From NCBI GenBank assembly GCA_030141605.1, contig JAQGDQ010000002.1:2276501-2340500 (forward strand): a DNA stretch of 64,000 nucleotides, read 5' to 3'. This DNA is from Tubiluchus corallicola (lineage: Eukaryota; Priapulida; Priapulimorpha; Priapulimorphida; Tubiluchidae). The notes under the pieces are model-generated. The model searched no databases, was not told the DNA's origin, and saw nothing but the letters and a program-made list of their open reading frames with translations. The position numbers were made by a program, and so were the translations under genes. Position 1 is the stretch's first letter. Each line of letters begins with the position of its first letter. This document shows positions 13,661-27,500 of the stretch, piece by piece.

Positions 13661-16600
13661 CTACATTTTGTTAGTAGTTAAAGTAGTTTGTTTTTCATCA
13701 ACATGCTGATGAAAAAAAAGATAAAACTTTTTTCCAACTGTTTTCCTGTGCAAAATTGTGCTCTACAACTAGTCCTCCAAATAACAGCATCAGTTCTAAA
13801 GTGCAGTTAAATAAAGCATTAAATCTCGTATGTACTAAGATGAACACCAGTTTGAGCCTACTACAGTCATTGCTGAATCAGAGAAAAATGTTTAAAAAGT
13901 ACTAAAATAGGCTATGCCAGATGAAACTTGTTCAATGAAAAAAATTTCCCCAAAAAGTGTTTTCATATAAAACATTCCCTAAAAAATTCCAAGAAGATAT
14001 ATCTGCTAGAAAAAAAATTTCTCAGAGATATATTTCTTGCACCAGAACAGTTATCCAAAAACTGCTATTTCATAGGAAAAAATTTTTATCACAAAAAAAT
14101 AAGTTATACTTTCAAAGCATAAAAACAGGTAATGAAACAGCAATGAAAATGTTTTGGAAACTTGACGATAGTATAGAAACAGTAAGGCTGAGGAAAAACA
14201 GCAGAATGACATGCACTTCAAAACAGGCTATTTGTTCTAATTAAAGATATTCTTGTGTAAAATAAATTATAGGGAATGTTAAAAATCAGTCAGATGCAGA
14301 CCTCAATCAAATGCAGACTGTAGTATGGTGTATATTACAGTGCCTGTTAACAAAAAGATAAATTTGAGGAAAGAAAACAACAAGAAAATAATTTTTTGCC
14401 AATAGTAGACTGTTTGCTCCGAATTACCTTCAATAAAATGCTCTTGATTAAAATTAAATAAATTAATCTTTATCAGAGAGACAAAACTTCAAACTTTTCT
14501 TAAAAAACTGGGCCACAAACTGTTGGTAAACCTTAGTGAGAGAGAGTATTTCAAAATATATTTGCAATGAAGCCGCATGGTATTTTTGAGAAATGGGGGG
14601 TATTCCAAAGACAATGACGTAGTTCCATACTACAGAACACATATTGGCGACATGGAATACCAACAAGATTATTAAATTCAGCAGTCTCAGACAGTCAGCT
14701 CTCAGAAACAGTGTTATCTAATGACCCCTCACCACTGAATGACAGCAGGTTCAAGGTTGCGCTAATATAATCATAAAAAAACAGAGCATCAAGAGCATCA
14801 TGGACTTTACAAGCCAAACTGGAGCCACATCATCGTTACTCTGCTTGTTTGTTGGTGTCCCTATTGTGCCGCATGACACTTTTGAGAAAAAGAACAACTC
14901 TGGAGATTGAAAAAAGACTTCACATGTAGCTGTAGAAATAACTCAGAAGAGTCTTTCACTATATATTACATATATAGAGCAAGTGAAATAGTTGTGGTCA
15001 TGGTGTGATCACAATTAGCAATAATCATCATATAGTCGGTAAATGGTAGGGGTGACAATCAAGACAACCATTCCTAGGGAGTTTCAAGGCAATACCTCCT
15101 CCAGTTTTCTCTTGCTTAGGAGGGTGCATAGTTGCATACACATTAGAACTTGGCCAAGGTACCGCTGCCGGTTGTCTTACAGAATTATCCTTGATAAACA
15201 ACTACATCTGGCCCAATGATCAATTTAGCAAGTAGGCCCTGTCTTTGAGTGGTTTACTTTTACACTTTTGCAGCTTAAAGTGTGCCAAATTGTAAAATAA
15301 TGATTTTTGTGAACAAAAGTTTGAGGAAATAATTTTTTTCTCCATGCTACCCCCTCAAAAATCTTTCCCAAATTTAAGCAAATTTACAGGGTACGCAGCA
15401 TGCCTGTATCTTAACAACATAGTCTGTCAAGACAGTGTCATCTCCATGTTTTATCTTACACTTGCTTTATTTTAAATGACAACCATAAATAACATTTTTT
15501 TCCAAATTATAACACATTTGAGAAAAACAAAAGTGACAAATAATGCCAGTCGGCTTTTCTGGTGATACTCAACCATAGCAGATTCATGACAGAAATATTC
15601 ATCCATCTGCTGCTTGTCAAATTTTTACTTGTAGTTTACTTTTTGTTCGTTATTTAATAGTGCTCTGCCATGCATGAATGTAATCTACTACAGTGTGAAA
15701 ACTGCCTATCACAAACAGTGATGTACTTAAGCAATTTAATAGCCTTGAAAAACATCTCTTAGGAATAGCGATTGGCTGCAATGTTAAGCAATGTGAGACC
15801 TGGTTAGTAAATGGATGGGTGACTGCCCAAAAAAGATTCTTTGCAGTTTCATCTGATAGCCTGTTTCAGCTATCTACCTCATTGAAGGAGAATGTACAAA
15901 CACCAGAAAATGACTAATGTGCACCTACTGTTAGTCCTAGGCTGATAGTGTGCCAATAATGTATAAACTATTGAAGAATGTTATTCATTAACAGCTAATA
16001 GCAACTACAAATTGTTAGAAAGGGGTTTGTTTACCACCCTGAACGTACTTATCTGTACAGTTCAAGTTTTTTTTAACAAAAGGCATATATGGAGAGTCAA
16101 TCACACATCCAGCCTCTGGATAAACAAGGACTTCATAGTTCATCTAGCCATGTTTTGCCATATATTCAGTTAAGGCGGCAAGATGTTTCTCCACTGCCAC
16201 GGTCTTATCGTACCCTCCATACACAAATAAAAGGTTTGCAGTTGTATCTCTTAGCTATAAAAAAAACAAAATAAAAATAATAAAAACGACTGTTGTAAAA
16301 TTCCATACATACAATGCACTGCCTAATTTTGCCACTAGTACAACTTTTGCGGCACTAAATTAATTTCGTCGTTCAAACATATTCTGGATCTATTATTATA
16401 GATAAAGCATATCAAGACTGTTTTATGGGAATTAATTTCAAGATGTTCTCAAAATAATGTGCTCAGACAGATTGTACTTGAGGTAGTATGACCACAGAAT
16501 ACTAATGTTTTCTTTCATCCTTAAAGAAACAAGTAGAGCTAGTACGTGTAATTCAGGAACTGAGTGAACATTGTTGTATAAACTAGTTGGTTAAATGCTA

Positions 16601-19600
16601 GAAAAAATTACATGTTTCATAAGTTGGAGGTTAGTATACCTGAATCACGCTGTCTGTCTAAGAAAAGTGTTATAATATTTTTCAAATGCCAATATTCCAC
16701 TTTGTTTAATTTCACATACAAATATGATACCCAAAGTAGTTACATACACACCAAATGGTGAATGGAATATTCAGATTTAAGAAAAGTTTAAGCACTGTAG
16801 AATAAGGACACTCTCTCAATAACTAACACAGTTCTAGTCAACTATTGTGAAATAAGGACACTCTCTCAATAACTAATATAGAACAAGTCAAGTGTTGTGA
16901 AACAAGGGCACTCTCTCAATAACTAGTACAGTTCTAGTCAACTCTTGTGAAACAAGGGCACTCTCTCAATAACTAGTACAGTTCTAGTCAACTCTTGTGA
17001 AACAAGGACACTCTCTCAATAACTAATACAGTTCTAGTCAACTGTTGTGAAACAAGGACACTCTCTCAATAACTAATACAGTTCTAGTCAACTGTTGTGA
17101 AACAAGGACACTCTCTCAATAACTAATACAGTTCTAGTCAACTGTTGTGAAACAAGGACACTCTCTCAATAACCAATACAGTACAAGTCAAGAGTTGTGA
17201 AACAAGGACACTCTCTCAATAACTAATACAGTACAAGTCAAGAGTTGTGAAACAAGGACACTCTCCAATAACTAATACAGTACAAGTCAAGAGTTGTGAA
17301 CAAAGACACTCTCTTAATAACTAATACAGTACAAGTCAAGAGTTGAGAAACAAGGACACTCTCCAATAACTAATACAGTACAAGTCAAGAGTTGTGAAAC
17401 AAAGACACTCTCTTAATAACTAATACAGTACAAGTCAAGAGGTGAGAAACAAGGACACTCTCCAATAACTAATACAGTACAAGTCAAGAGTTGAGAAACA
17501 AGGACACTCTCCAATAACTAATACAGTACAAGTCAAGAGTTGAGAAACAAGGACACTCTCCAATAACTAATACATCACAAGTCAAGAGTTGAGAAACAAG
17601 GACACTCTCCAATAACTAATACAGTACAAGTCAAGAGTTGAGAAACAAGGACACTCTCCAATAACTAATACAGTACAAGTCAAGAGTTGAGAAACAAGGA
17701 CACTCTCCAATAACTAATACAGTACAAGTCAAGAGTTGAGAAACAAGGACACTCTCCAATAACTAATACAGTACAAGTCAAGAGTTGTGAAACAAGGACA
17801 CTCTCTAAATAACTAATACAGTTCTAGTCAACTATTGTGAAACAAGAACACTCTCTCAATAACTAATACAGTTCTAGTCAACTGTTGTGAAACAAGGACA
17901 CTCTCTCAATAACCAATACAGTACAAGTCAAGAGTTGTGAAACAAGGACACTCTCCAATAACTAATACAGTACAAGTGAAGTTTTGTGAAACAAGGACAC
18001 TCTCTAAATAACTAATACAGTACAAGTCAAGAGTTGTGAAACAAGGACACTCTCCAATAACTAATACAGTACAAGTGAAGTTTTGCGAAACAAGGACACT
18101 CTCTAAATAACTAATACAGTACAAGTCAAGAGTTGTGAAACAAGGACACTCTCTAAATAACTAATACAGTACAAGTCAAGTGTTGTGAAACAAGGACACT
18201 CTCCAATAACTAATACAGTACAAGTGAAGTTTTGCGAAACAAGGACACTCTCTAAATAACTAATACAGTACAAGTCAAGTGTTGTGAAACAAGGACACTC
18301 TCTAAATAACTAATACAGTACAAGTCAAGAGTTGTGAAACAAGGACACTCTCTAAATAACTAATACAGTTCTAGTCAACTGTTATGAAACAAGGACACTC
18401 TCTCAATAACCAATACAGTACAAGTCAAGAGTTGTGAAACAAGGACACTCTCCAATAACTAATACAGTACATGTGAAGTTTTGTGAAACAAGGACACTCT
18501 CTAAATAACTAATACAGTACAAGTCAAGAGTTGTGAAACAAGGACACTCTCCAATAACTAATACAGTACAAGTGAAGTTTTGTGAAACAAGGACACTCTC
18601 TAAATAACTAATACAGTACAAGTCAAGAGTTGTGAAACAACGACACTCTCTAAATAACTAATACAGTACAAGTCAAGTGTTGCGAAACAAGGACACTCTC
18701 CAATAACTAATACAGTACAAGTCAAGTGTTGTGAAACAAGGACACTCTCTAAATAACTAATACAGTACAAGTCAAGAGTTGTGAAACAAAGACACTCTCT
18801 TAATAACTAATACAGTACAAGTCAAGAGTTGTGAAACAAAGACACTCTCTTATTAACTAATACAGTACAAGTCAAGAGTTGTGAAACAAAGACACTCTCT
18901 TAATAACTAATACAGTACAAGTCAAGAGTTGTGAAACAAAGACACTCTCTTAATAACTAATACAGTACAAGTCAATAGTTGTGAAACAAGGACACTCTCT
19001 CAATAACTAATATAGTTCAAGTGAAGCTTTGCGAAACCAGGACATTCTTTCAATAACTAATACAGTTTTTGTGCTACTCTTTTTACTTAAACCTGATGCA
19101 TAAGCTCTGCTACAGTTTCGTAATCAAAACTGTTCATATTTGACTCAAGATCAGCTGTGCTTTTATATGGTTGAATTGCACTAATCATGTCATCTATACT
19201 GTTTGCTAATTACATATAATTCTACCCAACTGAGAATGGTAGTGAAATGTTTCGAGCCTTAAAAATAATACAATAGCCATTATCATAAGAATAAAATGAG
19301 AAATGTGTTTATAGCCTTTGTAATATGTAAAGAATTCCTTATATTCTAATGGACTTGCGGGAGCTGAACTATTGTTACTCCAAAGTGCCAGCATACAAAC
19401 TGTGCTGGATAAAGATAAATAAACCTAAAATTGGATTCCTTTAGTAAAGACTGTAAGTGCTGCCCAAATGTATGCATGTAGCATGAAAAACATAATGTAA
19501 GAGAGTTGCCTTTTTGGATCCACCAAGTGAATGATGCTCAGAGAAACTGACCACTTTCCGCGTGTTGCTTAGAAATGTCCACATGATGACCAGCCTTTTT

Positions 19601-20922
19601 TATCTTCCACAATATGAGCCACTACAGTAAGTTTTTGACTTGGAGAATTAAGGAAAAAGTGCCAGATTTACTTGAGCAAAGCTATGAATACTTGCACATT
19701 TAAAATTTATTACCCAATATGGCAACCCACCCGCAATGATAACCTACAGTATTGGCAATGATTTCTGAGTAAAAACTTATTTTCAGGCACGAATTTCCAT
19801 TTAAAATATATAGCTATTTTTAGCACCACTGCTAAAACGTATGAAACTTGCATTACCCCCTATTCAAATCAGGGTTAACATATACCCTAAAACCAGCTGT
19901 AAGTGGGGCAGGATGGGTTCACAAAGTTATTAGATTAAAAGGAAAATCAATATGTTACGACTATGGAACAGCCATTTCAATTTAGACGATAATATATTGA
20001 TAATAAATATTTATATGAGATTGTATCCTTTTGATATCTTTTGATATAGTAATATCAGTCAACATTGATGACTGTAGATCAATACTTTTAGATAAATATA
20101 AATTTGAATGACTAGAATTGGTAAGCAAAAAAGCAGGTGAAGTAAATTAAACATAACTCTAGCACAGAAAATTAAATGAACATCCCTCTCACTAGATCTT
20201 AAAGATCACTGCCCGCTAAATTTAGATGTGGTGTTATATCACAAAGAACAGAAACGAGCTGCTCAGGACATACACAATGAATAATGAATTTGTACACGTG
20301 TGTAACCAAAATAAAATTGAAGACAAACATTATTTTCTTAAAGAATGTAATTAATTACAATTTGAGAAATGTCTTTTTTGAACAATGCCACATTTTAAAT
20401 GACAAATTTTCCTGAAACGACATTACAGGAAAATTTATGTACATAATGTGAAACAATGAGTTGACTAGCTCTAAGTCAGATAGTAAAGTTTATACAGAAA
20501 ACATATATGGAAAGACAGCAAACTAAACTGTCAGACGACACTAGCAATGAAGTATTTCCTTTGTCATCAAATAGACTTTATGTATCTATATAGTGACTTA
20601 TAATCTTGTGTTGATGGGTTTTATCATTTTTCTGTTATGCATAACTGTTATGTTTTGTAATAATTATGAAAACATATCACTTAAATAAATATCACTGTTG
20701 CTGCTGAAAGTTGTGCCATACCTTATACTTTCATACATTTATCTTTTTTACAAAGCTCTTTGTGCAGTAAGTAATTCTTTGTGCATTTGGACATATAGGT
20801 ATATTTTAAGAAACTGGTGCCACATAAAACCTTAGTTTTGTACATGTGTGCAATTCTGCCACCACAATTCTAATGACTTCATCAACAAAAACCATACTTG
20901 GCAACAATTGGATAGCCACCAT
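13661..20922 (-). pseudogene. Decayed ACOT/BAAT family pseudogene
   Basis: Remnants of five of the nine exons remain in order on the minus strand. Exon 1 (~20850-20922) still reads MVAIQLLPSMVFVDEVIRI. Exon 2 (~19508-19640) has an in-frame TAA and frameshifts. A ~20-nt stub ending ATTCAG|GTATAC at ~16639-16660 looks like the 3' end of exon 7. Exon 8 (~16050-16254) has an in-frame TAG at 16144-16146, and the histidine expected in GAGH is cysteine. Exon 9 (13661-13795) is 135 nt instead of 134 because of one extra base in a T run, shifting the frame. Exons 3-6 and most of exon 7 are missing; the interval holds a ~2.3 kb minisatellite. The resemblance to copies 1, 3 and 4 is clear at nucleotide level, so the loss of function looks fairly recent. 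Confidence 0.85.
16798..19072. repeat. Minisatellite of ~50-bp units (about 45 copies)
   Basis: A head-to-tail array with a unit of 49-50 bp. Every unit contains a form of AAACAAGGACACTCTC, then AATAACTAATACAGT, then a variable stretch. At least three unit types alternate: TTCTAGTCAACTGTTG, ACAAGTCAAGAGTTG and ACAAGTGAAGTTTTG. There is higher-order structure: a stretch of about 340 bp from ~17871 recurs about 497 bp (ten units) later with few differences. The terminal units are the most diverged. It lies in the pseudogene where exons 3-7 are expected. Confidence 0.95.
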
Positions 20923-23900
20923 TCCTTCTGGTACAGTAGAAGTTTCATGTTTTACAAGCAAACAAACCAACCAAATAACCAGTTAAACCCCAACAACTAA
21001 TTAAGCTGAGTTAAGTCATGATCAAGCTTTATCAAGCAAATAAGAAGCACTGACCACAAATAATTCATTTTTATCATTTCAAAGACATTTATTGCAAAAA
21101 AATTTCAAGCTTATCAGGTCAAAATTAATAATTACTTGGGTATAAAACCTGAAACCATGCTTTATTGCAATTTCATAAGTGAAGAACATGTACATGCATT
21201 AAATACTACAATGCTATAGGCTTCTAACTTGCATTAAGAATTTGAGTTTCTTTTCATCATTCTTCTCTTTCATTTTATCATCATTGAAGTAGCTTTTTAT
21301 CCAATATGTGCTACAGAATAGCTACGTTAGAGAACAAATATTAGCTTATCATCAACTGTTTGTTTACAATAAACAGTGTGTAAGCACATCTGCTAGCCAA
21401 TTATCCTTTTGAGGACTTACTCTTGAGATGCATTACACGGTGCTTGTACTATTGTTTGCTATTTTCTTATACTTAAATTTTTTTGCATAATTTTCTTTCA
21501 TTATTTTGTATTTTTTCCATATGTCTTATGGTTATGTGCTCATTTTCATAATTGTGCTTTTCAGTCATTATGCTACTGTCTATGTTATTACATAAAAACG
21601 TTAGGTTAATTAGCAATGGATTGACTTGATGAACATGTTTTTTTTTTGCTTCCCGAATGGTACTGGTCACTTATGTTAAAATCACAGATGCATGCAAAAT
21701 TTTTTTAGCCACATGTACGTATGCATGTATCACAAGTATATCTAAACTTCTTTAAGTGTGTTTTCTTTCAGCTCAACAAAAGCAACACTTTGCAATAAAT
21801 TGTATTTATAAGACGATGGTCATGTCTGCAGAACCAGTTTGTTCACCAAAGCACGTGCTCTTCTGGTGTTTGATTAGAAAAATATGCAAATAGACTTATC
21901 TGGTTAAAGACCCTGTAGTTTGGTCTAGGCTGGTTATTCACTGTATGTGAACTTTGCAGTGCGGAACAAAGAATGTTTTACATTTGTTCTCCGTGATAAA
22001 CGAGTTAAAGTAACTTAACGTGTTTAAACAGCAATGTTGCAAATGAGGGCTAAAATAAAACTTATCTCAATATTTTGGGCCATGTAACTATATTTCAATA
22101 CAGCTGGTTCTGTTCCACACCATTTCAGGTTAAAAAGTGCAGAAGTAAAAAAAGTAATTTCATTTAATAAAAACTTATACAAGAAATGGTGCAGAGGAAA
22201 AAGTGAAACCGATTAAGTTCCCAAATACTTACAGACAAAAAACAGTATAGGCAAAAATACACAATGTGTGATTTCAAATTACAACGGGGTATTCATGTTA
22301 AGACGCACATTACTTTCATACATTCTGGCTTAACCATATTTAAATTGCAAAATACAAATACAAAACAAAAGTCGTATTTATGCAAAAAATGAGAAAAAAC
22401 ACCATAGATCAACAATTCACAAAACGACTATGAATGAACTTTATTAGTAAAATTCATGCAAAAATACTAATTACCATTCAGACAATGCAGCAGCAACAAG
22501 AAAATTACTTTGAACCTTCTCTAATTCTGATAATCCCAATGTACAAAATCCTTAGATAAAACTTTTTTGAAAGCCAGAATTTTTTTAACTTATATAAACC
22601 AATAGCCGCATCAGTTTCTAAAATTATTTCATCCAATTCATGGTGTTCAAATTCGAAACCAATTATTTTCATACATACAAAAATGACTGCAGTATTGGTA
22701 TGATCTATGTTAATATGTGCAATATTTTTGTGAGTAACATCAAATTACTAAAACATGTATTAGGCTTACCATGAAACTGAAATTAATAATTAGATATGCA
22801 ATACACTAGCCATAACAGCATATCACCGTTTAAAAAACAATGTTAATGCCTAAATTTGGTTACACAGTAATTACAATGAATACAAGAGATAATCTTGGTC
22901 AGATATAGACAGAATGTTATCCAACAGCTAAAACAAGTTAAACTAGAATCTTACACAAACTTATTACAATGACCAATGACAAATCTCACACAAAAAGTTT
23001 GCATTTTTAAGATTGCAGTCATGCTGCCCAATCAGACATTGTCTAGTCCTGATGTATGCAACATATACTGAAAGAAGAAATTATACAAACTTGAGAGTAT
23101 AAAATATAAAATGTGGGTGCAGTTATGCTCTACACATACTATGAACTGCAGCGAAATGTTTATAACACCCAACTATCTAAATTACATTATATGACAAAAA
23201 TATAAAGGATGTGAACATGCGGCAAATAGTAAATAAGCTGTAACATTATAAGGCTACAGATCCATAATGGCAGTAACATAATGCTTTCAAAAGCAATTAA
23301 GGAAAATCCACAAATGATGAGATTCATGCTAGAGTAGCAATTGCCCATCACCATCACAAAACTAAGTAAGAAGGCTGGGGGAATGCCAGTGGACACTGCA
23401 TGTAGTGAGTTCAGCTAAAGACTGCTGATGATAGTAGTGACAGAAGACAATGAGTATCTGAGGATGGAGATGGATGTGAGTGGTAGTAGTATGAGTAATA
23501 CATGAAAAGAGGGTAGTATAAAAGCTTTTGCAAGCGTGTGTCTAATAACAATAAGCAATAGTAGAGGATAATTTATTACATAAAAGTATTGCTAAAACAA
23601 TACAGAAACCATGACAGTCTCAATGTTTATTGTGCAAACCGTACGCAGTTTGCAATCTTAAATAATATGATCAGGGCAGTGACCCAAGAACTCTGAGATT
23701 TCATTCAAGCGAATGGCCTTGAAATTTACCTGGATCAATACACTGGGGTTATCCTGAGAGAAAGAGTGGGGTTATCCTGAGAGAAAGAGAAAGTGATTGG
23801 AGACCATGCCACTCCTTTGTATTCAAAATACAAGTTTGCAAGACACTAGCGAGATGTGTTGGAGGGGATCTTGAGTTCGATACTGATCTCGAGGCGCTGA

Positions 23901-24557
23901 TCAAGGCTTGTCCATTAAACATTGAGCGCATGACAGTATCCCTATTGTTTCAGCAATACTGTGATATCATAAATAGTTCTATTCTATTACTCGTCATTTT
24001 TTACCCGCCAGTAAAAGTAACACATACATATATATATTTGTGTACACACATATAGTATTAATGATCAATGGTCTCACTGCAGAAAATTGTGACAATTGGC
24101 CACAAAGAATGAAAAACTGCAAACAAACAAATTTCGTGAGATAAAATACAGTATTTACAGATTACATACAGAGAATTATAGATTACAACCTTACAAATTA
24201 CAAGACAGTACACATTACATCTCACAAAACCCATAAACCTAAATTGCATATACAAAAAAGATCACTCATATACAATTACAATTTACAATCTTATACACTT
24301 GTATTTAAAGAAAAAAAATCTGTGACTGTATCCAAAACTAGTATTTTTTACAAGTAAGAAAACTTGAAAGCTATTAAAGGCAACTACAACTAATACCTTT
24401 TTTATGTCACAAGATTATGAATATTACTCAGTGTTAATAATTATCTGATTTGCAGCCATCATTTTACATTCTTTCTGTATTAAAAACTTGCAACCAGTTT
24501 ATATAAGTTTATATAAACACTTACCTTCACTCATAAAAGGTTCAAAACACACCTCTT
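20923..24557. other. Spacer between pseudogene and copy 3, no gene seen
   Basis: This is the 5' flank of the pseudogene and the 3' flank of ACOT/BAAT copy 3. A 23-bp direct duplication (TGGGGTTATCCTGAGAGAAA plus three bases) lies at about 23744-23791. A weak RNA polymerase III-like pair of boxes follows at 23847-23858 and 23874-23882, but their spacing is short for a tRNA-derived sequence. Nothing else was recognised. Confidence 0.45.
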
Positions 24558-27500
24558 CTATAGTTTGCTGTTTGCTGGCAATGCTCGAGTGTTGCAAACA
24601 TGTTGTCGAAAAAATGATAAAACTTTCTTCCAACTGTCTTCCTGGGCAAAGCTGTGTTCCACAACTTTACCTCCAAATGCTGATAATGCACCTGAGACAA
24701 CCAAAACAGTGAAAAACGATCTACAAAAAAACTTTGAAGCAGTTTGTAAAAATGCTGTTAGTTCACAAATACTCTCAAAAAATTATCATTTGCTTAACTC
24801 AATTCTTATCATAAAGTGCGTACCTACATAAAACAGTTCTTAGTACTCGCATTAACTGACTGAAGTCATTTTTATATTCCACCAACGAGCACAAAAAATT
24901 ACAAAATACAAAACTGTACACAACTTGCAAAAATATGAAGCATGCTCAGATTTGATAGCGCATGCTAATGAAACTACAGATAATTGCTTCACTCCAGGAG
25001 CACCGTAACATTGTGACAAATGGGACATTTGGAATTTTGAATACTAATGGGACTTACAGCTAGGTGTTCACAGAGAGTTCCACAATCTGCTAGAATTATT
25101 GGTTTATACAAATTTGTAAAACTGCAAAGCTATGCTACAAGTGATAATGTTAGCTTGTTATGAAACTAAGCAGCCCGAATCGATTAAATCAATACCGAAA
25201 CGTAAGAATTTACACAAATAAGTTTTTGCGAGATTTCTTAATAATAGAACTTGAATTTGAAAATTAGTGTAACTAATGAGTTCGTATTAGTTTTTTGTAT
25301 TTGTGCTACTACAGCTCAACTATAATGTAGCATTCTAAACACAGCCAAATTTGTACAATAAATTAAATATTGCATTTTGTTCTGATATAGAGCACTATGA
25401 GTAAAACCATCCACGAAGGTAGTAATCCATAATTAGTATACAATTGTGGAATGCGAAGCACTGGGTTACTTACTTGCTCTTAATGAAAATAAAAAGAAAT
25501 ATAATAATAATTAGTAGAGACATATTTTTGGTTGGAAGCTTCAAGCTCCTCGCACAATTAACTTTGTGCTAATGGCCAATTCCTATGTACAGACCTGCAG
25601 ATGTATTTTATTTCATTAAACTATGTTTTCCGCAACTGCATGACTAGTTCTTCGAGATATGTAGTGCTAGTAGACTACCATGACAAAGCATTCTTGTGCC
25701 AAATGTCAGCTGCATAGTTGCTCTACAAGCCGAGCTATGGCCCTTTTTCAACTAACCAATTACTTCGCAGGAGAGTAACTAAAACATATTACATGAACAA
25801 GAATAACAACAATATCACAACGAAACAAGAATATTTACAGATCTACTTTGCAACCTAACCAAAAATAACAAATTTTAAAAGATCATGACCTACCAAACAA
25901 ATGGTGCCAGCTATTTTTAATATGTGGTGTATATGGAGGGTCAATCACATGTCCAGCTTCCGGATAAACAAGCACTTCATAATTTGTTACGCCATGTTTC
26001 TTCATATAATCAGTTAAAGCTGCACAGTTCTTTCCAGCATTTACACATTTATCATCTGCTCCATACAGGAATAAAAGTTTTGCCGTTGCTTTTTCAAACT
26101 ATGTAAAAAGTGTCTTGTTACTGCTTATACAGGAATTTGAAGAAACTGCCACTAGGCATGTAAATATATTCAACATGAAAAAAGTTTCAAATTTTTCCTA
26201 AAATGAAATCATTACGAAGCCTTAATAAAAAAAATTAAAATAGAGATTGCTATAACCTGTTGCTATTGCTAAAATATGTATTGCTATTATGCTGCTTGGA
26301 GTGTTTATTTGCACAGACACAATAACATACATTGATAATTATCAAAATTTGATCACGATATAGTACACTTAATATCACTGTTACAATAAAAAAAGTGTCT
26401 GCAATTTTCTTTGTCAATTTTTTGGCTAATTAGGGTTAAAAAAAACTAAACGTGCTTATGACTTAGTTATGTTACAAATATGAACATACTCTGGCATAAT
26501 ATAGTACTTGGTTTAAACAAAGCAGGAAAGCTTTCCATACATTTATTAAAGAGTGACAGTTTTTCGCCATGAAATCAAATGCACATTGATATTATATTAT
26601 GAACCAAATATGAAACAATACCATGGGCGTGAGTATCATCACATAAAAATTTTATGTAGCATTTGACTAATGGCACTGACACAATTATGTCTAAATTAAA
26701 TTCTTTTGGTGTATTCAGACCCTTCTGTGAAGGAATAGAAAGCATTATTTCAGATCCTTAATTCTTAAAGTAAAGGTTTACAAAAATCAGTAAATGTGCT
26801 GAGAAATCACAAGTGTGTTAGTGTCATTAAACACAGAGTTTATAATTCTAATTAGATGCCAAAACTGGACGAAAAGACTTTGATGACCCAGAAGCACTTG
26901 AAAATTTCTTTAATTATACAGTTGAAAAACAAGGATCTGCAGTGTGTCAGCACATTATTTTGGCTTTTAATAAAACACACTGTAAACAAAGTGAAAATGC
27001 AAATAAAAAGTCAAAGTTAAAATGCCTATAATGAACGACTTGACAAATATTTATCGAAGACACGGATTTATAGAACCAATTTCACAATGTTAAACATCTT
27101 TAATGTTAAACACCAGCATTGGTTCACATTGGTGACTGCAGATGAAACATTTGAAGCACCAATTCATATTAGTGTGAACTAGCCTATGCTTCATTAAACA
27201 GATAAAGTACCAGTATCATTTTTCTTATAGAATGCTTGAGTACCACATCGTATATGTAACATGCAACTGCCTATACCTTTTCTGTATCTAGCTGTTTTCG
27301 CTAAGCTGTAGACAAACAAATGCAGTCACTTTTCTTTACTTTGATGCTGACAACCCAGAGACTTAATATAAAAAAAAATTCTGGTGGAGAAATCTGTGAC
27401 TGAAATGGATAGACATGCTCTCCTCAACAGTAGAAGTCAAGTAGGACTAAGTCAGTCAGAAAATAAATATGAATCTAGATTATTATGACGCATTTCTAAT

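Noticed and set aside
17906-18621. Two identical 72-codon minus-strand frames (17906-18124 and 18403-18621) rich in TCTVLVIGECPC-like repeats
   Set aside because: Both are translations of the 50-bp minisatellite. Their identity reflects the ten-unit duplication, not a protein-coding gene.
16798-19072. Regular spacing of the 50-bp units suggested a CRISPR-like array
   Set aside because: The whole unit repeats, with no unique spacers alternating with invariant repeats, and the setting is a eukaryotic pseudogene.
23847-23882. Polymerase III A/B-box pair suggesting a third SINE
   Set aside because: The boxes are only about 27 nt apart, shorter than in tRNA genes, and the match is weak.
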